From Pseudoxanthomonas suwonensis (GTDB taxonomy: Bacteria > Pseudomonadota > Gammaproteobacteria > Xanthomonadales > Xanthomonadaceae), in NCBI RefSeq assembly GCF_000972865.1, contig NZ_CP011144.1, positions 3,655,118 to 3,719,117 of the forward strand: 64,000 nucleotides of DNA, written 5' to 3'. Position 1 is the stretch's first letter. Every line of letters begins with the position of its first letter. Below, piece after piece: positions 34,127 to 41,552 of this stretch. The notes under the pieces were generated by a model. That model was not told the DNA's origin. It ran no database searches and was given only the letters and a program-made list of their open reading frames with translations. The position numbers and the translations under genes are program-made.

Positions 34127-35578
34127 ATGCACCGACTTGCGTCGCCTGCGCCGCGCCTGGGAACGATCCTGACCGCGGCCGCGTTCGGGCTGCTGCTGGC
34201 CGCTTGCTCGTCGCCGGATTCCACCGATGCGGCCGTCGACGGCAGAACCACTTCGGCGCCTTCCTCCGCGGCAATCGCCTTCGTCGGCGTCAACGTGGTG
34301 CCGATGGACCGTGAGGCAGTGCTGGAGAACCACACGGTGGTGGTCGAGGACGGCCGGATCGTGTCCGTCGCTCCGGCGGACGAAGCCCAGGTGCCCGAGG
34401 GCGCACAGCGCATCGACGGCGCCGGCCGCTGGCTGATGCCGGGGCTGACCGAGATGCACGGACACGTGCCGGGGCCGGACAACCCCGCTTACGCGGAGGA
34501 CGTGCTGTTCCTGTACGTATCCAACGGCGTGACCACGGTGCGCAACATGGCCGGGAACGCGTCACACCTCGAACTGCGCGACGGGATCGCCCGGGGCGAT
34601 CTGCTCGGACCGAGACTCTACGCGGCCAGTCCGTGGCTGAGCCCCGACAAGGCGGGCACGCCGGAGTCCGCCGAGCAGGCGGTACGCGAGTACCAAGCCG
34701 CGGGCTTCGACCTGATCAAGCTCGGCAGCATCCCACCCGACGCCTACGTGCGCATGGCCGAGACGGCGCACGCGCTCGGCATGCCGTTCGCCGGCCACGT
34801 GCCGCGCGAAGTCGGGTTGACCGGCGCGCTCGATGCGCGGCAGGCGTCGATCGACCACCTGGACAGCTACGTCGAATTCCTGGTGGCCGAGGGTGCGGAG
34901 GTCTCGGGGCGCGACCCTGGCTGGTTCGGCAGTGGCGTGGTCGATCTGGTCGATACCGACCGCATTGCGGAAGCGGTGGAACGGACCCTCGTCGCGGGCA
35001 CGTGGAACGTGCCGACATTGAGCCTCATCGAGCACCTGGCCTCGGCGGAGCCGGCCGAGGCGATGATCCGGTGGCCGGAGATGCGCTATCTGCCGCAGGA
35101 CGTCCTCGACGGCTGGGTACGGTCCAAGCGGGAAGTGCAGTCGCGCGACAACTTCCAGCCGCTGGCGGCTCAGCAGCTGGTCGAGCTGCGCCGGCGACTG
35201 CTCAAGGCCTTGCACGACGCCGGCGCACCGATCGCGCTCGGCTCGGACGCGCCGCAGTTCTTCAACGTGCCCGGTTTCTCGATCCACCACGAGATGCGGA
35301 TGATGGCGGCCGCGGGGCTGACGCCCTACCAGGTGCTGGCGACGGGAACGCGCGAGCCGGCGCGGTATTTCGGCACGCCGGACGCGTTCGGTACGGTTGA
35401 GCCCGGCCGCCGTGCAGACCTGATCCTGCTCGAGGCCAATCCGCTGGACGACCTGGCCAATGTGCAGCGGCGCGCCGGTGTGCTGGTGAACGGGCGCTGG
35501 CTGCCGGAGGCGGATATCCAGGCGCGACTGCAGCGGATCGCGGAGACGGTCGGTGAGGAAAGGCAGGTGGCGGAGTAG
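34127..35578 (+). CDS. Amidohydrolase-family lipoprotein (imidazolonepropionase/prolidase-like)
   Basis: 483 residues. Signal peptide with lipobox LLLAAC (about C27). TIM-barrel metal ligands in order: EMHGHV (HxH), LIKLGS (bridging lysine), the histidines in AGHVPREV and IDHLDSY, and the aspartate in LGSDAPQ. The C-terminal VEPGRRADLILLEANPL closes the beta-sandwich. Such exported enzymes hydrolyse dipeptides or lactam/amide bonds. The strong ribosome site AAAGGAGG supports the start. A functionally similar lipoprotein is at 57448. Confidence 0.92.
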   Translation: MHRLASPAPRLGTILTAAAFGLLLAACSSPDSTDAAVDGRTTSAPSSAAIAFVGVNVVPMDREAVLENHTVVVEDGRIVSVAPADEAQVPEGAQRIDGAGRWLMPGLTEMHGHVPGPDNPAYAEDVLFLYVSNGVTTVRNMAGNASHLELRDGIARGDLLGPRLYAASPWLSPDKAGTPESAEQAVREYQAAGFDLIKLGSIPPDAYVRMAETAHALGMPFAGHVPREVGLTGALDARQASIDHLDSYVEFLVAEGAEVSGRDPGWFGSGVVDLVDTDRIAEAVERTLVAGTWNVPTLSLIEHLASAEPAEAMIRWPEMRYLPQDVLDGWVRSKREVQSRDNFQPLAAQQLVELRRRLLKALHDAGAPIALGSDAPQFFNVPGFSIHHEMRMMAAAGLTPYQVLATGTREPARYFGTPDAFGTVEPGRRADLILLEANPLDDLANVQRRAGVLVNGRWLPEADIQARLQRIAETVGEERQVAE

Positions 35579-35706
35579 GTTGCCCCGAGGGAAAAGGTGT
35601 CATCGGCACGTCACGCGCGCGGCACGGCCAGGCCGGTAGAACCGTGGGTGTCGCCGGTGCACGCGATCGTTGGCCGGCGGCATTGGTCAACGACCGGAGA
35701 AGGGCC

Positions 35707-35910
35707 ATGGGTAGGGAGAAGGAGCAGGAGGCTACGCGCCCGGACGGCGAGCAGATCGAAGCCGACCGGCAGCACGAGGTCAGTATCTGGGCGCGTGGAT
35801 TCGGCGTGTCGTCGGACGACCTGAGCGGCGCGCTCTATGACGGCAAGGGTGGGGCGCAGGAGGAAGTGCAGGCCGAGGTGGAGGCCGAACGCGAGCGCGA
35901 CCGGAAATAG
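35707..35910 (+). CDS. Small acidic protein, DUF3606-like
   Basis: 67 residues from the ATG at 35707 (GGAGAAGGG upstream). The centre, EVSIWARGFGVSSDDLSGAL, resembles the short helical DUF3606 motif (W, FGVS, L). Both ends are highly charged: an acidic N-terminus and a glutamate/arginine-rich C-terminal helix. No enzymatic motif. It could be a stress or nucleoid-associated accessory, but that is a guess. Confidence 0.6.
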   Translation: MGREKEQEATRPDGEQIEADRQHEVSIWARGFGVSSDDLSGALYDGKGGAQEEVQAEVEAERERDRK

Positions 35911-35947
35911 GCGGTTGACGCCTCGGCTTCTGCCTTCTCCGGTCCGG

Positions 35948-36853
35948 CTAGGGCGCAGCGGGCACATCGGTCAGCACGATGCTCACCGCCACCAGGCGCA
36001 CGCGCGCTTCCTCATCGCCCGCCTGTTCGTCGAAGGGCGCGACGGGCCGGCCGTCGACGTAGAAGGCGCCGGGCTGCAGCGACGGCGCGGTGATCAGGCC
36101 CATCACGTGGTCGCGTCCCTCGGCCACGGTGGTGCGCGCGGGGACGCCGATGCCCTTGACCATGGTGGTGTCCATCAGCGTGGCCGGGTGCAGGGAGATC
36201 ATGGTGACGCCGCGTTCGGCGAACGCGGGGGCGAGCTCGATGGTCATCATGACCTGCGCCAGTTTGCTCTGGCCGTAACCGCGATGGTGGGCGTCCGGCC
36301 GGTCGAGCATGACGTCGTCGAAATCGATCGAGTTCGCGCTGATCGAGGCGACGTTGACGATGCGCGACGGCGCGGCGGCCTCCAGGTTGGGCAGCAGCCG
36401 GTTGGCCAGGATCCAGCCGGCCAGGTAGTTGACGACGAACTGCAGTTCGTAGCCGTCCTCGTTGGCGCTGCGTTGCGGTGCCTTGAGGAAGGCGATGCCG
36501 GCGTTGTTCACCAGCAGGTCCAGCCTGGGGTAGTCGCTTGCGATGGTGTCGGCGAAGTCGCGGACCGCCTGCAGCGAGGAGAAATCGGCGGCGATGAATC
36601 TCGCCGATCCCTTGCCCGATCCGGTGATTTCGTCGACCACGGCCTGGCCGCGTTCGGCATTGCGGCCATGGACGATGACATGCGCGCCGTCGGCGGCGAG
36701 CGCGAGGGCGAGTTCGCGCCCGAGTCCATCGGTCGAGCCTGTGACCAGGACGGTCTTGCCCGCGTAGGACAGGGGCGCTGCGGGCGTCTGTGCATGCGCC
36801 GGCGCGACAGCGAGCAGGACGGACAGTGCGAATGCGGCCAGCAGAATGCGCAT
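35948..36853 (-). CDS. Short-chain dehydrogenase with an N-terminal signal peptide
   Basis: 301 residues. The first 22 residues are a textbook Sec signal (MRILLAAFALSVLLAVAPAHA, AHA-Q cleavage), followed by the SDR fold: TVLVTGSTDGLGREL, LVNNAGIAF, VASIS and YGQSK for the active-site tyrosine and lysine. The best relatives in pattern are the retinol dehydrogenase/WW-oxidoreductase type. NAD(P)H is not usually available in the periplasm, so a signal peptide on a Rossmann enzyme is odd. The ribosome site GGAGAAC supports this start. The substrate is unknown. Confidence 0.9.
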   Translation of the reverse strand: MRILLAAFALSVLLAVAPAHAQTPAAPLSYAGKTVLVTGSTDGLGRELALALAADGAHVIVHGRNAERGQAVVDEITGSGKGSARFIAADFSSLQAVRDFADTIASDYPRLDLLVNNAGIAFLKAPQRSANEDGYELQFVVNYLAGWILANRLLPNLEAAAPSRIVNVASISANSIDFDDVMLDRPDAHHRGYGQSKLAQVMMTIELAPAFAERGVTMISLHPATLMDTTMVKGIGVPARTTVAEGRDHVMGLITAPSLQPGAFYVDGRPVAPFDEQAGDEEARVRLVAVSIVLTDVPAAP

Positions 36854-37197
36854 GACGGTTCTCCATTCGGACGGGGAGCAGCATAGGCCAGAACGAGGAA
36901 AGGCGGTTTCAGGGTCACCTGCTCACCCGAAAGTGTCTCTGACGTCGTCTCAGCGTACGTCGTGGGGGGGGCTTCGCGGGCGGGGGCGCTGCGTAGCGGT
37001 TCCTGCCGACGGCCAGCAGCGGGCCAGGTCCACCGGGCTCTCGGGTCGGCATGGGCGTCCGATGAACGAGCCGGTACCGGAGCAAGGGCAACAGGACGCT
37101 CATCGGCCAGCGGCAGGCGTTACGATGTCGCACTCCCATCCGCAGCACTTCGTGGTTCCCGCATGAGGGCCCGCAATCCCTACACCCCCCAGGCGGC
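36854..37197. other. Gap between divergent SDR and TonB-like genes
   Basis: 344 bases with no convincing gene or repeat. A short frame ends in an ATGA overlap with the TonB-like start at 37198 (MRARNPYTPQAA, from 37163) and could be a leader peptide, but nothing else supports it. No clear promoter pair was seen. Confidence 0.35.
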
Positions 37198-38046
37198 ATG
37201 AGCCACACCCCGACTCGCTTGGACGCCAGCGCCAAGCCCCGGATCGAACGCTGGCAGCCGTGGATCGCCGCGCTTCTGAGCGCGCTGCTGCATGTGCTGC
37301 TTCTGCTGATCCTGCTGTTCTCCTCCACGCCGGTCGTGACGCCGCCGCAGGGTGCGTCCGCCGGCGGCCGGGTCCGGGTCAATTTCGTCGGCGAGTCGGC
37401 GCAGCAGCCCACACCGGCCCCGCCAAGCCCGGCCCCCTCGCCAGCGCCCAGGCCGCCCTCCAAGGCGAAGGCGCCAGACCGCGCCGACGAGCGCCGGCCA
37501 GTGCTGCAGGCCGAATACATCCAGCGTCCGAGCGACCTTCAACCCGAGCAGCGCGAGAGCCAGGCCCCCCCGGCGGACAGCCAGGCGCAGGCGCCCGCCT
37601 CGAGCCCGCCCGAACCGGCCCAGCGTCGTCCGGAGACCTGGACCGGGCGGCCACCGGGGATGCTCGATGAAGACACCGCACCCGTGAACAGAGGCAGGGC
37701 GCGCGGCCCGGCCGATCGCCAGGGCAACCAGAACGACCCGGAGGCCGGCGAGGCCAGCATGGAAGTGGGCGGCTTCCAGATCTACTACGACCTGCTCGCG
37801 GAAGAGCGGCTGCGCATCTGGAAAGACCAGGGCATGAAGGAAATCTCCTTTCCGCTGCCGGGCATGCGATCGCAGATGGTCTGCCCCGTGGAAATCGCGC
37901 TCAAGCGCGGCTCCGGCAAGTGCCGGCTGCTCGACCCCAATGACCCTGAAATGCAGGCCATCGGCGATGCCCGCCAGGTCGTCGTGGTGATCGCCGTGTA
38001 CCGGCGGGGGGAACTGGTCTGGCGCGGGCCCGGGCCGTACCGGTGA
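37198..38046 (+). CDS. TonB-like single-span protein with proline-rich linker
   Basis: 282 residues. A short cytoplasmic N-terminus, one membrane helix (WIAALLSALLHVLLLLILLF, about 22-41), a long proline/alanine/glutamine-rich periplasmic stretch (about 70-170), then a folded C-terminal domain (about 185-282) with IYYDLLAEERLRIWKD and VVVVIAVYRRGELVW. The plan fits TonB/TolA-type energy-transfer proteins, but the C-terminal domain is not a canonical TonB_C. No exbB or exbD is adjacent. A 24-base stretch of its 3' end is repeated at 39964. Confidence 0.7.
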   Translation: MSHTPTRLDASAKPRIERWQPWIAALLSALLHVLLLLILLFSSTPVVTPPQGASAGGRVRVNFVGESAQQPTPAPPSPAPSPAPRPPSKAKAPDRADERRPVLQAEYIQRPSDLQPEQRESQAPPADSQAQAPASSPPEPAQRRPETWTGRPPGMLDEDTAPVNRGRARGPADRQGNQNDPEAGEASMEVGGFQIYYDLLAEERLRIWKDQGMKEISFPLPGMRSQMVCPVEIALKRGSGKCRLLDPNDPEMQAIGDARQVVVVIAVYRRGELVWRGPGPYR

Positions 38047-38175
38047 GCCCGCGAAGAAGGGGGCAGGGTCGGCAACGCCCGGGATCGGGTTCACTCCACT
38101 GCATCCAAGGGGCTGACTGACCTGGCGCCGGCCCGGGCTCCGTTGTTTCCAGAGCCTGCACATGTGGAGGCGTCC

Positions 38176-39243
38176 GTGGACTACTCCCGATACCCGAGCC
38201 AAGTGGTCCAGGACATCATCCGCCTCCGCCGCCGCATCCAGGCGGCCGGCCTGCCGCCGCGGCGCACCGATGCCAACGTCATCGTCGGCACCTGGAACCT
38301 GCAGAAGTTCGGTGGTTTCCATCCGGCCTGGACGGAAAACCCGGGCAGCCCCAAGCGCAATCTGCGCTGCCTGGCGCTCATCGCCGAGGTCATCCGCGGC
38401 TTCGACGTGATCGCCCTGCAGGAGGTCCAGCGCGATACCTCCGCGCTGCGCTACCTGATGGAGCATTTCCTCGGTTCCCACTGGGCGGTGCTGCTCACCG
38501 ACGTGACCGCCGGCGACAAGGGCAACTCCGAGCGGCTGGCCTACCTGTACGACACGCGGCGGGTGGTGCTGTCCGGGCTGTCGGGCGAGATCGTGCTGCC
38601 GCTTGCGCCTGCCGGAGTGCCCGAGCAGTTCGACCGCACGCCCTACATTGCCGGATTCCGCGCGGGCCAGGAGCACTTCACCCTGCTCACGGTCCACATC
38701 CGCTACGGCGCCCTCCCGGCCAACCGCCTCCCCGAACTGCAGCAGTTCGCCCACTACGCCGCGCGGGAACTGCGCGAGCGCACGCGCACCGGCCAGAGCC
38801 GCGAGGAGCCGAACCTGCTGGTCCTGGGCGACTTCAACATCGACAGGCGCCAAGGCAACCCGCTGTTCGATGCCTTCGTCGAGACCGGCCTGTGGGTGCC
38901 CGAGGCCCTGCAGGCGGTCAGGACCACCACCGGCAAGAGGGCCAAGCATTACGACCAGATCGCCTGGTTCCAGGGCGAGGACTTCGGGCTGCGGCCCAGC
39001 GGACTTGCGGGGACCATCGACTTCGCCGGCGCCGTGTTCCAGGAGCTGGCCCAGACCCAGGTGTCGCCCCGCATCAGTGACCACCTGCCGCTGTGGATCG
39101 AGTTCTCCACCGACCGCAGCGAGGAGGCGATGGCGGGCATCCTGGGGTGGATATGGACCATCCTGAGCCGTTCGCCGGGGTGCCGGACTGAGGCGGGCAC
39201 GGGCGGCGCGCCGTCCGCTTTCCGCTTTTTTCGTAGGAGCTGA
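38176..39243 (+). CDS. Endonuclease/exonuclease/phosphatase family protein
   Basis: 355 residues from GTG at 38176 (GGAGG 6 bases upstream); an ATG at 38143 would add 11 residues. The DNase I-like fold is complete: GTWNLQKFGG, the metal glutamate in IALQEVQRD, VHIRYGAL, LGDFNIDRRQGNPLFD and the final ISDHLPLWIEF. Substrate may be DNA, RNA or a phosphoester; no signal peptide is seen. The last codons and the stop fall inside a TAGGAGC repeat (from 39233), so the C-terminal tail after about residue 325 is probably not the ancestral one. Confidence 0.9.
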   Translation: MDYSRYPSQVVQDIIRLRRRIQAAGLPPRRTDANVIVGTWNLQKFGGFHPAWTENPGSPKRNLRCLALIAEVIRGFDVIALQEVQRDTSALRYLMEHFLGSHWAVLLTDVTAGDKGNSERLAYLYDTRRVVLSGLSGEIVLPLAPAGVPEQFDRTPYIAGFRAGQEHFTLLTVHIRYGALPANRLPELQQFAHYAARELRERTRTGQSREEPNLLVLGDFNIDRRQGNPLFDAFVETGLWVPEALQAVRTTTGKRAKHYDQIAWFQGEDFGLRPSGLAGTIDFAGAVFQELAQTQVSPRISDHLPLWIEFSTDRSEEAMAGILGWIWTILSRSPGCRTEAGTGGAPSAFRFFRRS

Positions 39244-39329
39244 CTTCAGTCGGCGACACGGGCGTCGGAATGCTGGGGGCGTCGCCTGTGCCGAGGGCGT
39301 CGTGTCGCCGGCTGAACCCGGCTCCTACA
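39233..39329. repeat. Dispersed hairpin repeat, TAGGAGC family (copy 3)
   Basis: Left arm GTAGGAGCTGACTTCAGTCG, inner cggcgacacgggcgtcgg, mirror gtcgtgtcgccggctgaacc and right arm CGGCTCCTAC. This is the most complete short copy. Its left arm supplies the TGA stop (39241-39243) of the preceding gene. It lies between two convergent genes. Confidence 0.85.
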
Positions 39330-39366
39330 ACAGCCGTGCCGCCGCGCTTCCTTGCATGGGCCGGCA

Positions 39367-39846
39367 TCAACCCTGCCGTGCCGCCTCGATCGCGGCGACG
39401 TCGATCTTCCGCATCGTCATCATGGCCTCGAACGCCCGCTTGGCGGCTGCGCGGTCGGGACCGGTGACGGCCTCGGTCAGCACGCGCGGAGTGATCTGCC
39501 ACGACAGGCCCCATTTGTCCTTGCACCAGCCGCAGGCGCTTTCCTGGCCGCCGTTGCCGACGATCGCGTTCCACAGGCGGTCGGTTTCGGCCTGGTCGTC
39601 GGTGGCCACCTGGAACGAGAAGGCCTCGCTGTGCCGGAACGCCGACCCGCCGTTGAGGCCGAGGCAGGGAATGCCCAGCACGGTGAATTCAACCGTCAGT
39701 ACGTCGCCCTGCTTGCCGGAAGGAAAGTCGCCCGGGGCGTGGTGCACGGCCGTCACCGCGCTGTCCGGAAAGGTCCGGGCATAGAACGTCGCAGCATCAA
39801 GTGCGGTGCCGTCGAACCACAGGCAGATCGTGTTCTTGGACGTCAT
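39367..39846 (-). CDS. PhnB-like VOC family protein
   Basis: 159 residues from the ATG at 39846 (AGGAGAAGCAAG upstream). VOC features: NTICLWFDGTALDAATFYARTF, LGIPCLGLNGG and the segment WCKDKWGLSWQITP. The end FEAMMTMRKIDVAAIEAA is the typical tail of this subgroup (3-demethylubiquinone-9 3-methyltransferase-like by annotation, not by proven activity). Single gene, convergent with the nuclease-like gene. Confidence 0.93.
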   Translation of the reverse strand: MTSKNTICLWFDGTALDAATFYARTFPDSAVTAVHHAPGDFPSGKQGDVLTVEFTVLGIPCLGLNGGSAFRHSEAFSFQVATDDQAETDRLWNAIVGNGGQESACGWCKDKWGLSWQITPRVLTEAVTGPDRAAAKRAFEAMMTMRKIDVAAIEAARQG

Positions 39847-39932
39847 CTTGCTTCTCCTGGGTCTTGGTGTGTGACCAGAGTAGGACGAACGCCAAGGAGC
39901 GGGATCGACAGCGGGACCGGAAAAAACGGACA

Positions 39933-39984
39933 GGAGGCGAAGACCGGGGCGCTGGCGTGGCAGGGGCCCGGGCCGTACCGGTGA
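39933..39984 (+). pseudogene. Remnant of a TonB-like gene 3' end
   Basis: The frame reads EAKTGALAWQGPGPYR and stops, against RRGELVWRGPGPYR at the end of the TonB-like protein at 37198. The 24 bases 39964-39987 are identical to 38026-38049, including the stop codon and the next bases. Nothing upstream continues the similarity, so only a fragment remains. Confidence 0.5.
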
Positions 39985-40068
39985 GCCGCGCGGGGAAAGG
40001 GACTCCCTTGATCCGCGCCGGACGCCCATCGGCATCCGTCCGGACGGCATCATTGGGACCCGGCCCGG

Positions 40069-40203
40069 TTACTCCTGCGGGGGGAGTGCGGCGGCCTTGG
40101 CGGCTTCGCGTTCGGCGCGCTTCTTGGCGTCCTTCTCGTCCTGCTTCTTCTTCTTGGCAAGTTCGCGCTGCCGCTTCTCGAACGAATAATTGGGCTTGGC
40201 CAT
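40069..40203 (-). CDS. Small lysine-rich protein
   Basis: 44 residues, ATG at 40203, TAA at 40069. It begins MAKPNYSFEKRQREL and continues as a highly basic helix (KKKKQDEKDAKKRAERE). From memory, near-identical N-termini occur in many gammaproteobacterial hypothetical proteins, which argues that it is real. It may bind nucleic acid or the ribosome by charge; function unknown. GAGAG lies a few bases upstream as ribosome site. Confidence 0.8.
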   Translation of the reverse strand: MAKPNYSFEKRQRELAKKKKQDEKDAKKRAEREAAKAAALPPQE

Positions 40204-40401
40204 GGGCGATCTCTCTGGTGTGGATGCCCAGTGTACGGACCGAAGCCGGAAGAAGGGCAAAACAGGCAGCTGACGACGGGGGGTGGGTTCACTTGCCTGC
40301 CAGGAAGTCGGGGGCCGGAATCCGGCGTCCCCCCGAATTGTGGGAAGGAGAGGCCGGTTGTTACTCTGGCACCGGCCTGCCGATCGTCGGACTGACGCAC
40401 C

Positions 40402-41442
40402 ATGCAAAGGCGACACTTCATCGGAAGCGCGGCACTTGCGGCCTTGGTGCTGCCGCTGGTCCGCGGCGGCGAGGTACTGGCGGCCCCGCACCGGCGCTTG
40501 TTGCCAGTGCCGCTCAACCCGGGCGACACCATCGCCCTGGTCAGCCCGTCGGCGGCCACCGACGATCCGTTCGACCTGCAGCTGGCGCGGGAGGCCATGG
40601 AGGCGCTGGGCTTCAAGGTGAAGCTCGGCCCGCACCTGGGCTCGCGCTGGGGCCACCTGGCCGGCAGCGACGCCGAGCGTGCCGGCGACCTCAACGCCAT
40701 GTTCGCCGACCGGGAGGTCAGGGCCATCGTCTGCGCCCGCGGCGGCTCCGGTGCCGCGCGGCTGCTGCCGCTGCTCGACTACGCGCTGATCCGCCGCCAC
40801 CCCAAGGTGCTGCTGGGCTATTCGGACATCACCGCCCTGCACAACGCGCTGCTGACGCAGGCCGGGCTGGTCAGCTTCCACGGGCCGATCGGCTCGGGCA
40901 GCTGGAACAGCTTCAACGTCGACCAGTTCCGGCGCGTGTTCTTCGAGCGCGAGCTGGTGGAGTACCGGAACGTGGCCGAGGCCGGCGACGAGCTGGTGCC
41001 GCGCAGGAACCGCACCGTCACCCTCACCGGCGGCAAGGCCCGCGGCGAACTGGTCGGCGGCAACCTCACCGTGCTGACTGCGCTGGCCGGCTCGCGCTAC
41101 CTGCCGGATTTCACCGGCAAGATCCTGTTCCTGGAGGACGTGTCGGAAGCGCCGTACCGCATCGACCGGATGTTCAGCACGCTCAAGCTGATGGGCGCGC
41201 TGGACCGGATCGCCGGCCTGATCTTCGGCGAATGCACCGACTGCAATCCTGGCGGCGGCTACGGCTCGCTGAACCTGCAGCAGATCCTCGACGACCACAT
41301 CACGCCGCTGAAAATCCCCGCCTACCGCGGCGCGATGATCGGCCACATCCGCCAGCAGTTCATCGTGCCGGTGGGCGGCCGGGTGGAGATGGATGCCGAC
41401 GCGGGCACTTTCCGCCTGCTGGAACCCGTGTTCCAGGGCTGA
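40402..41442 (+). CDS. LD-carboxypeptidase (peptidase family S66)
   Basis: 346 residues. The N-terminus MQRRHFIGSAALAALVLPL is a twin-arginine-like signal, so the enzyme is probably periplasmic. The S66 triad: nucleophile S141 in GYSDITAL, the glutamate in FLEDVSEAPYR and the histidine in GHIRQQF. It would remove the terminal D-alanine from peptidoglycan tetrapeptides (LdcA-type) or cleave related peptides. LdcA of E. coli is cytoplasmic, so the export signal marks a different use. Followed after 110 bases by another exported peptidase. Confidence 0.93.
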   Translation: MQRRHFIGSAALAALVLPLVRGGEVLAAPHRRLLPVPLNPGDTIALVSPSAATDDPFDLQLAREAMEALGFKVKLGPHLGSRWGHLAGSDAERAGDLNAMFADREVRAIVCARGGSGAARLLPLLDYALIRRHPKVLLGYSDITALHNALLTQAGLVSFHGPIGSGSWNSFNVDQFRRVFFERELVEYRNVAEAGDELVPRRNRTVTLTGGKARGELVGGNLTVLTALAGSRYLPDFTGKILFLEDVSEAPYRIDRMFSTLKLMGALDRIAGLIFGECTDCNPGGGYGSLNLQQILDDHITPLKIPAYRGAMIGHIRQQFIVPVGGRVEMDADAGTFRLLEPVFQG

Positions 41443-41552
41443 AGGGGCGGCGGAACGCTCACTTCCGGAAAAGCGCGCTTCGATCCCGGTTCCGGTTGTC
41501 CTGCGCATGCGATCCTTGGCGGCTTTCCCCGGCCACCGCGTCAAGGAGTCCC

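Noticed and set aside
36962..37201. 79-codon frame ending in an ATGA overlap with the TonB-like gene
   Set aside because: No ribosome site, no family resemblance and shadow-like composition; kept only as a possible leader peptide in the gap note.
39801..41552. In-frame extension upstream of the DUF885 peptidase
   Set aside because: The signal peptide and AAGGAG ribosome site place the start at 41553; the upstream part overlaps the real LD-carboxypeptidase gene in another frame.
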